64,000 nucleotides of DNA, taken from contig NZ_WXEW01000003.1 of NCBI RefSeq assembly GCF_009901565.1, positions 1,312 through 65,311 of the forward strand, given 5' to 3'. Shown one piece after another: positions 8,358 to 17,921 of the stretch (position 1 is the first letter of the stretch; each line of letters opens with the position of its first letter). A program made the position numbers and the translations under genes. The notes beneath the pieces were generated by a model, which worked only from the letters and a program-made list of their open reading frames with translations, was not told where the DNA came from and made no database searches. Origin of the DNA: Herbidospora solisilvae. Lineage in GTDB: Bacteria; Actinomycetota; Actinomycetes; Streptosporangiales; Streptosporangiaceae.

Positions 8358-9772
8358 TCTCCCGGCGCGGCGTCCTCGGCCTGCTGCTGGCGGCCGGCTG
8401 CGGCGCGGAGGTCTCCGGCGAGCGGCTGACCAGCGCGATCCCGCTGCCCCCGAAGTTCGCCCGCCCCCTGGTGCTGCCGAAGACGGCGCGGCCCACGAGC
8501 CCCGGCCGGTACGTCGTCACCCAGCGCCCCGCCCGCATGGAGATCATCCCGGGGACCACCACGGAGATCTGGGGCTACGACGGCACCTGGCCCGGCCCGA
8601 CCTTCGACCTCAGGCGCGGCGAGCAGGCCGTGGTGACGATCCGCAACGACCTGACCGTGCCCACCTCCACGCACCTGCACGGCGGCGTGACCCCGGCGGA
8701 CTCCGACGGCCACCCCATGGATCTGGTCGTGGGCACCACCCGACCGCACCACGCCGGATCGACCCTGCACGACCGGACCAAGGACTACGTCTACCCGCTC
8801 GACCAGCCGGCCGCCACGCTCTGGTACCACGATCACCGGATGGACTTCACCGGGCCGCAGGTCTACAAGGGGCTGGCCGGGTTCTTCCTGATCAGGGACG
8901 AGGAGGAGGAGCGGCTCGGCCTGCCGGCGGGGGACCGGGAGTTGCCGCTGATGATCTGCGACCGGTCGTTCGAGGCCGACGGGTCGTTCCGCTATCCGGC
9001 GCTCGACCCCACGCTCCTGCTCCGCCACGGGGTGCGGCCGGACTTCATGGAGGGTGTCGAAGGAGATGTCGTGCTGGTCAACGGGGTGCCGTGGCCGTAC
9101 CGGGAAGTGGAGGCGGTCCGCTATCGGCTCCGGCTGCTGAACGCCTCGAACGCCCGCCGCTACCGGCTGGCCCTTCGGCCCGGCGGCTCGTTCACCCAGA
9201 TCGGCAGCGACCAGGGGCTCCTGGAACGGCCGCTGACCCGGGACACGATCACCATCGCTCCGGGTGAGCGTTATGACGTGATCGTCGACTTCGCCCGCTA
9301 TCCGGTCGGCTCCCACGTCACGCTGACCGACCTGCTCGGCGGCGACGTCATGCGCTTCACGGTGACCCGTAAGGCCCGGGACGACAGCCGGGTGCCGGCC
9401 AGGCTCGCCGATCCACAGCCTGTGGACGACCCCGTCGCCCGGCGCACCTTCGATTTCCGCGTCGACGACGGCGCCTGGACCATCAACGGCAGCCCCTACC
9501 TCCCCGGACGGTCCGTCGCCGCGCCCCGCCTGGGCACGACCGAGATCTGGCGGTTCGCGAGCGACTTCCACCATCCCGTCCACGTGCACCTGGGCCGTTT
9601 CAAGGTGCTCGGCCGCGAGGAGCAGGGCTGGAAGGACACGGTCGACGTCCGGCCCTACGAGACCGTCGAGGTGGCCGTGCGGTTCGACGGCTACCGAGGG
9701 CGATACATGCTGCATTGCCACAACCTCGAACACGAGGACATGGCCATGATGGCGGACTTTGACGTTGTCTAG
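8354..9772 (+). CDS. Tat-exported lipoprotein multicopper oxidase
   Basis: 472 residues. The N terminus SRRGVLG with a hydrophobic run ending LLAAGC (Cys16) indicates Tat export and lipid anchoring. Copper ligands are visible in all expected places: HLHG (His107, His109), WYHDH (His159, His161), HHPVHVH about residue 395 and HCHNLEHEDM near the C terminus. This is the three-cupredoxin type of CueO, CotA and bilirubin oxidases, so it oxidises phenols or metal ions outside the membrane. It is coupled to the small membrane protein and divergent from the two-component operon. The exact substrate is not deducible. Confidence 0.9.
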   Translation: MISRRGVLGLLLAAGCGAEVSGERLTSAIPLPPKFARPLVLPKTARPTSPGRYVVTQRPARMEIIPGTTTEIWGYDGTWPGPTFDLRRGEQAVVTIRNDLTVPTSTHLHGGVTPADSDGHPMDLVVGTTRPHHAGSTLHDRTKDYVYPLDQPAATLWYHDHRMDFTGPQVYKGLAGFFLIRDEEEERLGLPAGDRELPLMICDRSFEADGSFRYPALDPTLLLRHGVRPDFMEGVEGDVVLVNGVPWPYREVEAVRYRLRLLNASNARRYRLALRPGGSFTQIGSDQGLLERPLTRDTITIAPGERYDVIVDFARYPVGSHVTLTDLLGGDVMRFTVTRKARDDSRVPARLADPQPVDDPVARRTFDFRVDDGAWTINGSPYLPGRSVAAPRLGTTEIWRFASDFHHPVHVHLGRFKVLGREEQGWKDTVDVRPYETVEVAVRFDGYRGRYMLHCHNLEHEDMAMMADFDVV

Positions 9773-9808
9773 GTTGATCACCGAGAGTCACAGCGACCAC
9801 GCTGAACC

Positions 9809-10291
9809 GTGATCAGATACCTCGTCGTCGCGGCCCTCGCCGCGCTCGCCCCGGCCATGCCCGCCTCGGCCGACCCGATCCCCGGCCAGGCGCTCGGTTT
9901 CCACAACCAGGCCCGCGCCTTCTACGGCATCGGCCCGGTCGAATGGGACGCCACCCTCCGCGAGGAGGCCAAGTGGCACGCCCGCACCTGCTCGTTCGTG
10001 CCGTCCGACCACGACGGCCGCTACGGAGAGAACCTCTACGTCACCACCAGCCAGGCCGACGACGCGACCGTCCTGCGAGACGCCGTCGTGTCGTGGGCGA
10101 ACGAGGCCGCCAAGTTCGACGTGCGGAACCACCGCTACGCCCAGGACATCAGCCACTACACGCAGGCCGTCGGCGCGAAGACCGCGCGGGTCGGGATCGC
10201 CATCGTCGACTGCCCGGCGGGCACGATCTTCGCCGCGCCGACCAAGTTCGTGGTGGCCCGCTACCAGGGTGCGGTCAAAGCGGCCTCCTGA
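9809..10291 (+). CDS. Secreted CAP-domain (SCP/PR1) protein
   Basis: 160 residues starting at GTG, with a short signal peptide (MIRYLVVAALAALAPAMPASA). The CAP fold is shown by FHNQAR, YGENLY and the DISHYTQAV segment that stands for the usual GHFTQVVW. The degenerate HYTQAV and lack of Trp suggest it has drifted from the consensus. It is a tandem paralogue of the next gene with the same layout, cysteine pair and N terminus. The role is unknown; family members bind sterols or cell-wall components or act outside the cell. Confidence 0.85.
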   Translation: MIRYLVVAALAALAPAMPASADPIPGQALGFHNQARAFYGIGPVEWDATLREEAKWHARTCSFVPSDHDGRYGENLYVTTSQADDATVLRDAVVSWANEAAKFDVRNHRYAQDISHYTQAVGAKTARVGIAIVDCPAGTIFAAPTKFVVARYQGAVKAAS

Positions 10292-10331
10292 TGATTGATC
10301 GCCCGAGCCGCCGCGGCTACGACTTGATGCC

Positions 10332-10841
10332 ATGATCAAATACCTCGTGGTCGCGGCGGCCCTGGCCGCCGTCCCCGCCCCGGCCAGCGCCGAGACCGTC
10401 ATCGACGCCGCCCTGAGCAGCCACAACACGGCCCGCGCGCAGTACGGCGCCCGCCCCCTGGTCTGGAACGCGAGCCTGCTGCCCGCCACCCAGACCTGGG
10501 CGAACGCCTGCCGGTTCCAGCACTCCAACCCGGCCGGCCAGTACGGCGAGAACCTCTACGCCACCACCAGGGTCGCCGACGACGCGACGATCGTGCGGGA
10601 CGCGGTGAAGGCCTGGATGGACGAGGCCAGGTACTACGACTACTCCAAGCCCGGCTTCTCGGGCGCGACCGGCCATTTCACGCAGGTGGTCTGGAAGTCG
10701 TCGACGGGCCTGGCCGTCGCGGTCGGGTCGTGCCCGGCCAACACGATCTTCTCCAGGGCCTCGAAGTACGTCGTCGCCCGCTACACCCCGCCGGGCAACT
10801 GGCAGGGGCAGTTCGCGCAGAACGTCGGCCGTCCGGTCTAA
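10332..10841 (+). CDS. Secreted CAP-domain (SCP/PR1) protein
   Basis: 169 residues with a signal peptide (MIKYLVVAAALAAVPAPASA). All CAP signatures are present: SHNTAR, HSNPAGQYGENLY and GHFTQVVWKS, with two Cys that likely pair. It is about half identical to the preceding gene and arose by tandem duplication; this copy keeps the better consensus. A 40-bp gap separates the two, so they probably share a transcript. The 3' end overlaps the convergent FUSC gene by 4 bp. Confidence 0.88.
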   Translation: MIKYLVVAAALAAVPAPASAETVIDAALSSHNTARAQYGARPLVWNASLLPATQTWANACRFQHSNPAGQYGENLYATTRVADDATIVRDAVKAWMDEARYYDYSKPGFSGATGHFTQVVWKSSTGLAVAVGSCPANTIFSRASKYVVARYTPPGNWQGQFAQNVGRPV

Positions 10842-13072
10842 CGGATCTGCTCGACCACCTCGGCGACCCCGTCCGCCAGCCGGCGGGCGGCGTCGACGTG
10901 GTGGGCGGTCCACACGATCCGGACCCCGGTCGCCGTCGCGCGGCCGTCGTCGTCGCTGAGGTCACGGCTCACCGCGGCGATCAGGCGGGCCTCGGCGGCC
11001 TGGTCGTAGGGCAGCCGCTCGGGGACCGGCGCCTCGCGGCCGAGGGCCTTGCCGGCCCGTTCGAACCAGGTCGCCACGGGGTCGGCCGCCGTGACGATCT
11101 CCATCTGGGCCGCGCTGCGGTCGCGGTCGACGTGGCCGTCGTCCCTGCTCCACAGGTCGACGATGGCCTCCGCGCTGTACTGGAGCACGGTCACGCTCGC
11201 GACCAGCGACGACGCGTCCGACAGCGGCATGTGCTTGGTGCCACGCTCGGCCAGGTAGCCCCGGAAGGCGTCGTCGAGCCGCTGCATCGCGGCCAGCGCC
11301 TGCCCTCGCGTGTCGCTCGGATAGGCGGCCGACGACCCGACGTCGCAGCGGGTGACGCAGAACTCGACCGCCCTGCGGAAGTAACGCGCGTTGTCGGTGA
11401 AGGCCTCGTCGAGCGACTGGCCGAGGGCCGCCCGTGCGCCGCGCGGCCAGAACAGGGCTCCGGCGAGCAGGCTGACGGAGCAGCCGACGGCGATGTCCTC
11501 CAGGCGGATCAGCCCGGTCCGCCAGCCGGTGGGCGCGGCGATCTCGAACAGGATCAGCAGGAGCACGGTGAACCCCGCCTGACCGGCCATGAAGGAGATC
11601 ACGGTCGGCGCGAGCCCGGCGACCAGGATCGTGACCGGCAGCAGGATCCACAGGAAGATCGTGTGGCCGTGCACGGCCCACAGGACGAAGGCGCCGATGG
11701 CGAACCCGATGGCCGTCCCGGCGAGCGCGCGCAGGGCGCTCTGGCCGGTCGTCACCGCGTTCGAGCGCAGCACGACCAGCGTGCCGAGCACCACCCAGAA
11801 CGAGTGCTCCACCCCGATCACACTCGCGACCAGCACCGAGATGCTGAGCGCGACGGCGCCCCTGATGCTGTTGCGCAACCACACCGAGTGGCGTTCGGCG
11901 TGTGCGGAGACGCGGGCGCGGGCCGACGACAGACGGGTGGAGTATCCGGCGGGTTGCCGGCCGAGGAACCGGTCGCGCCACGACCGGGCCTCGGCGGCCA
12001 CCGCGATCTCGACGTTCTGCGCGATGGCGGAGATCGCGAAGCTGATCTCCTGGGCCCGGAACGAGGGTTCGAGTGAGGCCACGAACGCGGTCGCGTCGCC
12101 GGTGACCCGGGCGCCGGTGACCTCGCGTTCCATCGCCCGCCGGGCCTCCATCAGGCGCCGGGTCTCACTGTCGAGGCGGTCGCCGCGGCCGGCGGAGTCC
12201 AGCAGGTCGGCGGCCCTCACCAGGACCTCGGCGGCGGCCGTCTCGACCGCGCAGACCGCCGGGTCGATCGGGCCCGGCCCGCTGTCGAACGGTTCGCGTT
12301 CCAGCACGGAGTGCAGCCAGACCACCTGACCGGCCAGCCGCACCTCGGCCCGGCCGGTCGTGGTCAGCCCGGCCGGGCGGTAGGGCGTGTCCCAGAAGGT
12401 GGACTTCATGTCCCGCACCGCCTCGTTCGCCTCTTCGGCGAGGGCCCGCAGCGGCGGGTTCCGGCTCAGCGGGAGCCCGCCGGAGACGCAGGCGACCTCC
12501 AGCTTGATCCGCTCGGCCAGCAGTGTGAGCGCGCGGGCGATCTTCGGCCGCAGCGGGTCGCGGGTGGGTGCGGGCCACAGCAGCACGATCGCCGCCATCG
12601 ACGCCGCCCCGACCAGCCACCAGCCGTAGAGGCGGTCGTCCAGAGCCGACAACGGGGCCGGGATCGTCACCGGCAGCACGTAGGAGACCAGCAGCGCCGT
12701 CGACGCCCCGGCCAGCACCGAGCTGACCACCCCGGAGAACAGGATCAGGAACGTCACCGCCACCGTCGTCAGCACGGCCGTCACCACCGCATGGGAGGCC
12801 AGGGTGCCGACGGAGATCAGCACGGTGCCGGCCAGGATCAACCAGAACTGCGCGGTCAGCCGGTCGCGGGTGGAGCCGCTGAAGTCGACCATCAGCAGCA
12901 GGGCGAACGACCCGAACGAGGCGTACATCGACATCACCGGGTTGCCGATGACGAGGTCGGAGAACGCGAACGCGGACGGCATGATCACCGCCGCGCGGGC
13001 GCCCTTGCGGACCGTGTTCAGCTCCGGGTCCCGCTCTCTGGTCCACCGCAGGATGCTGGTCATATGGCGCAT
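10838..13072 (-). CDS. FUSC-family aromatic-acid exporter-like protein
   Basis: 744 residues. There are two blocks of membrane helices (about residues 25-165 and 400-530), each followed by a long soluble region, as in the FUSC/YccS/AaeB family. The second block contains the FUSC hallmark AVALSISVLVASVIGVEHSFWVVLGTLVVL-type sequence about residue 400. Family members are thought to export aromatic acids or related compounds. The start could also be the ATG three codons downstream. It is divergent from the BTAD-WD40 gene. Confidence 0.82.
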   Translation of the reverse strand: MRHMTSILRWTRERDPELNTVRKGARAAVIMPSAFAFSDLVIGNPVMSMYASFGSFALLLMVDFSGSTRDRLTAQFWLILAGTVLISVGTLASHAVVTAVLTTVAVTFLILFSGVVSSVLAGASTALLVSYVLPVTIPAPLSALDDRLYGWWLVGAASMAAIVLLWPAPTRDPLRPKIARALTLLAERIKLEVACVSGGLPLSRNPPLRALAEEANEAVRDMKSTFWDTPYRPAGLTTTGRAEVRLAGQVVWLHSVLEREPFDSGPGPIDPAVCAVETAAAEVLVRAADLLDSAGRGDRLDSETRRLMEARRAMEREVTGARVTGDATAFVASLEPSFRAQEISFAISAIAQNVEIAVAAEARSWRDRFLGRQPAGYSTRLSSARARVSAHAERHSVWLRNSIRGAVALSISVLVASVIGVEHSFWVVLGTLVVLRSNAVTTGQSALRALAGTAIGFAIGAFVLWAVHGHTIFLWILLPVTILVAGLAPTVISFMAGQAGFTVLLLILFEIAAPTGWRTGLIRLEDIAVGCSVSLLAGALFWPRGARAALGQSLDEAFTDNARYFRRAVEFCVTRCDVGSSAAYPSDTRGQALAAMQRLDDAFRGYLAERGTKHMPLSDASSLVASVTVLQYSAEAIVDLWSRDDGHVDRDRSAAQMEIVTAADPVATWFERAGKALGREAPVPERLPYDQAAEARLIAAVSRDLSDDDGRATATGVRIVWTAHHVDAARRLADGVAEVVEQIR

Positions 13073-13155
13073 TCTGCGACGTCAGAGGCGGTTCGCCGGG
13101 GATCTTTACGTTGCGATTGACAGATCATCATCGGCCCGACAAGGATGCATGTCGC

Positions 13156-16100
13156 GTGGAATTCAGGGTGCTTGGGCCGCTTTCGGTGACTCGTGACGGT
13201 GTGACGACGCCCGTCACCGGTGCACCGAAATATCTGCTGCTGCTCGCCGCGCTGCTGTCGAAGGCGGGGCGGCCCGTCACGGTCGACTGGCTCATCGCGG
13301 CCGTCTGGGGCGATCGTCCGCCGGTCTCGGCCCGGCGCAACGTCCAGCTCTACGTCCATCGGCTGCGCCGCGCGTTCGGCGCCGACCTCGTGGCCGCGCG
13401 GCCCGGCGGTTACACGATCCTCCCGGCCGGCCTCGACGCGACCCGGTTCGAGGAGCTGGCCGGGCAGGGCGCGGAGGCGCTGCGGGCCGGTGAGCTGGAA
13501 CGGGCCCGCGACCTGCTGAGGGCGGCGCTCGACCTGTGGCGGGGGCCCGCGTTCGGCGAGTTCCTCGACGCGCCGCCGGTCGCCGAGGAGGCCGGCAGGC
13601 TGGAGGAGGCCCGGCTGGCGGCGGCCGAGCGACTGGCCGAGGCCGAGCTCGGGCTGGGCCGCCACGCCGAGGTCGCCGCCGAGCTGGCCGTGCTGGCCAG
13701 GGAGCACCCCTTCCGGGAGAGCCTGCGCGGGCAGCTCATGCTGGCCCTCTACCGGTCGGGACGGCAGGCCGAGGCCCTGGAGGTGTTCCGGGAGACCCGC
13801 GAGCAGCTCGACGGCCAGCTCGGCGTCGAGCCGGGGCCGGCCTTGCAGCGGCTGCACGAGGCCGTGCTCCGGGGCGACGACGACCTGCTGCCGCAGGCCG
13901 GGGTACGCCGCGTGGTGTCGGACGTGTGCCCGTACCGGGGACTGACGGCCTTCCAGCCCGAAGACCAGGAGTGGTTCTTCGGGCGGTCGGATCTGGTCGC
14001 CCGGTTGCGCGAGCTCGTGGAGACCCGGCCGGTCGTGGGCGTCTACGGCGCGTCGGGGAGCGGCAAGTCGTCGCTGCTGCGGGCCGGGCTGCTCGGCGGC
14101 TGGCCGGGGGAGGCACTGATCCTGACGCCGGGGGCCTTCCCGATGGAGAGCCTGGAGAAGATCGCCGACGAGCCGCTGGTCGTGGTCGACCAGTTCGAGG
14201 AGGTCTTCACCCTGTGCGCCGACGAGGAAGAGCGCCGCATGTTCGTGGCGGCCCTGCTCGACCTCGACGTCCGCCTGGTGCTCGGCGTGCGGGCCGACTT
14301 CCTCGCCCACCTGACCCGCTTCCCCGGCCTGGCCGACGCGATCGGCACGGCCCAGCTCCTCGTCGGCCCCTTGCCGCCCGCCGGGCTGCGAGAGATCGTC
14401 ACCGGCCCGGCCGAACTCGCCGGGCTGGCGGTCGACCCCGACCTCCCGGCCACCCTGGTCGCCGACGCGGCCGGGGAGCCCGGCAGCCTGCCGCTCGTCT
14501 CGCACGCCCTGATGGAGACCTGGCGCAACCGCGAGGGCGCCCGCCTCACGCTGGCCGGTTACCAGGCGGCGGGCGGGGTGCGCGGGGCCATCGCGCAGAG
14601 CGCCGAACGTGTCTTCGGCGAGCTCTCCCCCGCCGAACAGGACGCCGCCCGGCGGATCTTCCTGCGGCTGACCGCCCTCGGCGACGGCACCGAGGACACC
14701 CGGCGGCCGATCGACCGCGCGGAGCTGACCGGGGTGGCCGGGCCCGAGGTGGTCGCCCGGGTGCTCGACCGGCTGGCCGCCGCCCGCCTGGTCGTGCTGG
14801 CCGAAGGGACCGTGGACGTCGCCCATGAGGCGCTGATCCGCGCCTGGCCCCGATTACACGGCTGGCTCACCGACGACCGCGAGAGCCTGTTCGTGCACCG
14901 CCGCCTCACCGACGCCGCCCAGACCTGGGCCGATCTCGGCCGCGACCCGGGGGCGCTCTACCGGGGCGTACGCCTCCTCGCCGCCCGCTCCTGGGCGGGC
15001 GATCACCCGCAGGAGCTCAACGACGTCGAGACGGCGTTCCTGGCCGCCAGCCACGACCAGGAGCGGCGCGGCACCAGGAGGCTGCACCGCCTGCTCGCCG
15101 CGCTGGCGGTGCTGTTCCTGCTCGCGGTGACCGGTGGCGTGGTGGCGCTCGAAGAGGCCGCCGAGGCCGGGTTCCAGCAGCTCACGGCGACCGCCCGCCA
15201 GGTCTCACTACTGGCCAGGTCGCTGCTGGGCACCGATCCCGACCTCGCGGGGCTGCTGGCGGTGGCGGCGTACCGGCTGCATCCCGACGCCGAGACCAGG
15301 GGAGGCCTGGAGAGTGTGGCCGCGGCGGCGCAGCGGCGGATCGAGCTCAACGCCGAAGGCCCGGCGATCTTCGGGGTGGCCTTCAGCCCCGACGGTTCCC
15401 GGCTGGCGGCGGCGGGGGAGGACGGCTCGGTCACCCTCTGGGACCCGAGCACCACGAAGAGGATCGCCCGGTTCGCCGAGCCCGGCGGCGGCCACGGCCG
15501 GGCGGTCGCCTTCAGCCCCGACGGGCGGTTCCTCGCCTCCATCGTGCGCTCCCCCGCCCTCGCGGCCTCGCCGGGAGTGGTCGTGGTGCGCGACCTGACG
15601 ACCGGCAGGGAGGTCCGCCGCCTCGAACGTGCCCATCTGACCGACGCGCTCGCCTTCGACGGCGACCGGCTCGCCTTCGCCGACGGCGCCGACGTGGAGC
15701 TGGCCGGGGACACGCCGCGTCTCCTCAAAGGCCACCACACCGAGATCGCCGCCCTGGCCTTCAGCCCCGACGGGAAGGTGCTGGTCAGCGGCGCCGACCG
15801 GCCGATCGTCTGGGACGTCGCGTCGGGGGAGCGGGTCGGCAGGCTCGACGTCGAGAACGTCCACCGCCTCGGCTTCGACGCCGAGACCGGCGTGCTCGCG
15901 ACCGGCTCGTCGCACGAGGGGGTACGCCTCTGGCGGGTCACCCCCACCGAGATCACTCCCCTGGCGAGCCTGCCGAAACGGTCGCCCTACACCTGGGACA
16001 TGTCGGCCCCGGCCAAGGGCCGGATCGCCGTCGCCGACGAAGACGGCCTGATCACCGTCTGGGACCTGACGCGGCACGAGGCCGTCACCGCCTACCAGGA

Positions 16101-17163
16101 CCGCAGCCGCACCGAGGCCCTCTCCATGGCCATGAGCGCCGACGGCACCATGCTGGCCTCGGCGGGCCTGGGCCGCACGATCGTGGTCAGACGGCATCCG
16201 GTCCCCCCGTTCACCGGCCACAGCGCGGCGGTCAACGACATCGAGGCCGCCCCGGACGGCCGCCTGATCGCCTCCGCGAGCAGCGACACCACGGTCCGGT
16301 TGTGGGACGCCGACGGCGCCCCGGTCGCCACCCTGGCCGACCACCCCGACCACGTGAGGGCCGTGGCCTTCAGCCCCGACGGCCGGTCGCTGGCCTCGGT
16401 CACCCGCAGCCACACCCTGACCGTCTGGGACCTGAGGAGCCGGAAGAAGGTCGCCACCACGACCTATCCGGGCCTCGGCGCGTCCACCGACGTCGCCTTC
16501 CAGCCCGGCGGCCGATACGTCGCCGCCACCGCCCTGGGCCGCTTCCGCTGGAAGACGGACGGCCTGGACGAGGCGCCGCTCCCGGGCCAGCTCGCCTCGG
16601 CCCTGGCCTTCAGCCCCACGGCTCCCCTGCTGGCCAGCACGGGCCCGGCCGGTGACCTGCTCGTGTGGGATCTCACCGCCGGCAGGGAGGTCCGCAGCCT
16701 GCGCACCCGTCAGGGCTCGATCCTCGACGTGGCCTTCAGCCCCGACGGGACCACCATCGCCACGGCCGGCGCCGACCACACGATCCGCCTGTGGGACAGC
16801 ACGACCGGCCGGGAGAAGGGCGCCGCGCTGACCGGCCACACCGCCCCCGTCCAGGTGCTGGCCTTCGGCCGCGACGGGAGGACGCTCGCCTCGGCGGGCG
16901 ACGACCACACGGTGATCGTGTGGGACCTGGTGTCGGGGACGGTGACCACCCGCCTGACCGGGCACACCGCGCCCATCCGCGGCCTGGCCTTCACCGCCGA
17001 TGGCGAGCTCGTCTCCGGGGGAGAGGACGGGCGGATCGTGCGATGGTCGCTGCGCCCCGAGGCGCTGGTCACGACGGTGTGCCGGGAGATCGGCCGCGAC
17101 CTCACACGGGAGGAGTGGGCCCGGCACGTCCCCGCGCTGGACTACCGGCCCGCGTGCCGGTGA
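13156..17163 (+). CDS. BTAD/SARP-type regulator fused to AAA ATPase, membrane helix and WD40 propellers
   Basis: 1335 residues. The GTG start at 13156 is preceded by AAGGA and gives MEFRVLGPLSV, the usual SARP beginning. Domains in order: OmpR-like winged helix (1-95), bacterial transcriptional activator domain (about 100-245), P-loop ATPase of the NACHT/STAND type with Walker A GASGSGKSS at about 298-306 and DQFEEVF as Walker B, one membrane helix near 645-668, then about 14 WD40 blades (735-1320) with repeated VAFSPDG and TVRLWD. STAND proteins of this build are signal-responsive switches. The membrane helix would put the DNA-binding part and the propellers on opposite sides of the membrane, which is notable. 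Confidence 0.88.
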   Translation: MEFRVLGPLSVTRDGVTTPVTGAPKYLLLLAALLSKAGRPVTVDWLIAAVWGDRPPVSARRNVQLYVHRLRRAFGADLVAARPGGYTILPAGLDATRFEELAGQGAEALRAGELERARDLLRAALDLWRGPAFGEFLDAPPVAEEAGRLEEARLAAAERLAEAELGLGRHAEVAAELAVLAREHPFRESLRGQLMLALYRSGRQAEALEVFRETREQLDGQLGVEPGPALQRLHEAVLRGDDDLLPQAGVRRVVSDVCPYRGLTAFQPEDQEWFFGRSDLVARLRELVETRPVVGVYGASGSGKSSLLRAGLLGGWPGEALILTPGAFPMESLEKIADEPLVVVDQFEEVFTLCADEEERRMFVAALLDLDVRLVLGVRADFLAHLTRFPGLADAIGTAQLLVGPLPPAGLREIVTGPAELAGLAVDPDLPATLVADAAGEPGSLPLVSHALMETWRNREGARLTLAGYQAAGGVRGAIAQSAERVFGELSPAEQDAARRIFLRLTALGDGTEDTRRPIDRAELTGVAGPEVVARVLDRLAAARLVVLAEGTVDVAHEALIRAWPRLHGWLTDDRESLFVHRRLTDAAQTWADLGRDPGALYRGVRLLAARSWAGDHPQELNDVETAFLAASHDQERRGTRRLHRLLAALAVLFLLAVTGGVVALEEAAEAGFQQLTATARQVSLLARSLLGTDPDLAGLLAVAAYRLHPDAETRGGLESVAAAAQRRIELNAEGPAIFGVAFSPDGSRLAAAGEDGSVTLWDPSTTKRIARFAEPGGGHGRAVAFSPDGRFLASIVRSPALAASPGVVVVRDLTTGREVRRLERAHLTDALAFDGDRLAFADGADVELAGDTPRLLKGHHTEIAALAFSPDGKVLVSGADRPIVWDVASGERVGRLDVENVHRLGFDAETGVLATGSSHEGVRLWRVTPTEITPLASLPKRSPYTWDMSAPAKGRIAVADEDGLITVWDLTRHEAVTAYQDRSRTEALSMAMSADGTMLASAGLGRTIVVRRHPVPPFTGHSAAVNDIEAAPDGRLIASASSDTTVRLWDADGAPVATLADHPDHVRAVAFSPDGRSLASVTRSHTLTVWDLRSRKKVATTTYPGLGASTDVAFQPGGRYVAATALGRFRWKTDGLDEAPLPGQLASALAFSPTAPLLASTGPAGDLLVWDLTAGREVRSLRTRQGSILDVAFSPDGTTIATAGADHTIRLWDSTTGREKGAALTGHTAPVQVLAFGRDGRTLASAGDDHTVIVWDLVSGTVTTRLTGHTAPIRGLAFTADGELVSGGEDGRIVRWSLRPEALVTTVCREIGRDLTREEWARHVPALDYRPACR

Positions 17164-17166
17164 GGC

Positions 17167-17352
17167 TCAGGCCGTCTCCTCGGCCCAGGCCAGGACGACG
17201 AACGGTTCACGGCACGAGGGATGATGGAGGCGCCGGGTCGTCACGCGGTAGCGCGACTCCTCGACGTCGAGGATCCCGATCTCCTGCGTGATCGTCAGCA
17301 GCAGCCCGTGACACGGGCCACCGATGCAGATCGCGTTGGGCTGGGGCTTCAT
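17167..17352 (-). CDS. Small protein with CIGGPC motif
   Basis: 61 residues, MKPQPNAICIGGPCHG followed by a beta-rich segment and HHPSC. It contains three Cys and several His, which might bind metal. The family is not recognised, but codon usage is typical of the neighbourhood and the gene lies head to head with padR, sharing a 27-bp promoter gap. It converges with the WD40 gene, leaving 3 bp between stops. Confidence 0.6.
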   Translation of the reverse strand: MKPQPNAICIGGPCHGLLLTITQEIGILDVEESRYRVTTRRLHHPSCREPFVVLAWAEETA

Positions 17353-17354
17353 AG

Positions 17355-17371
17355 TCACATTGAGACTACGC
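17355..17371. promoter_or_regulatory. Candidate PadR operator between divergent genes
   Basis: TAGTC at about 17353 and GACTA at about 17365 form an inverted repeat with a 7-base spacer in the short divergent gap. A related ACTACGTCTAGT (ACTA-N4-TAGT) lies at about 17890-17902, after the padR stop and before the aldehyde dehydrogenase, suggesting one regulator for both promoters. Confidence 0.35.
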
Positions 17372-17379
17372 TGTCGCCT

Positions 17380-17880
17380 GTGAACAACTCCGAGTGGGTG
17401 GTCCTCTGCCTCCTCGCGCACGAACCCGCCCACGGTTTCGCCCTCGCCCGCCTCACCGCGCCCGAGGGGCCCATCGGCCGGGTGCTGCCCATCCCGCGGC
17501 CCCTCGTCTACCGCGCCCTCGACGGGCTGGTGGCCCGCGGCCTCGCCGAGCAGACCGGCGTCGAACCCGGCCGGGGCCCGGCCCGCCGCCCGTTCCGGGT
17601 GACCCCCGCCGGGGCGGCCCGCGCCGCCGACTGGCTGGTCACGCCGGTGAACCGGATCGGGGAGATCCGAACCGAATTCCTGGTGAAACTCGCTTTGCTC
17701 CAGTGGGCCGGAACCGACCCTCGGAACCTGCTCGACGCCCAGGCCGAAACATTGCGGCCCATCGTGGCACACCTTCTCGGCCTGCGGGAATCGGCCCAGG
17801 GCCTGGAACAGGCCGTCGCGGCGTGGCGATATGAGACGGCCGTGGCAGCCTTGAAACTTGCGGAGTCCCCTACCGAGTAG
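17380..17880 (+). CDS. PadR-family transcriptional regulator
   Basis: 166 residues from the GTG at 17380 (MNNSEWVVLCLLAHEPAHGFAL). The winged helix of PadR covers about residues 5-80, with the LVYRALDGLVARGLAEQ recognition and wing region and a C-terminal helical dimerisation segment. It lies 41 bp before the aldehyde dehydrogenase gene and head to head with the small CIGGPC protein, so it may repress either. An upstream in-frame extension exists but lacks PadR similarity and overlaps the divergent gene. Confidence 0.85.
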   Translation: MNNSEWVVLCLLAHEPAHGFALARLTAPEGPIGRVLPIPRPLVYRALDGLVARGLAEQTGVEPGRGPARRPFRVTPAGAARAADWLVTPVNRIGEIRTEFLVKLALLQWAGTDPRNLLDAQAETLRPIVAHLLGLRESAQGLEQAVAAWRYETAVAALKLAESPTE

Positions 17881-17921
17881 TCAGATGGTGACTACGTCTA
17901 GTAGGAAGGGAACCGACGCTG

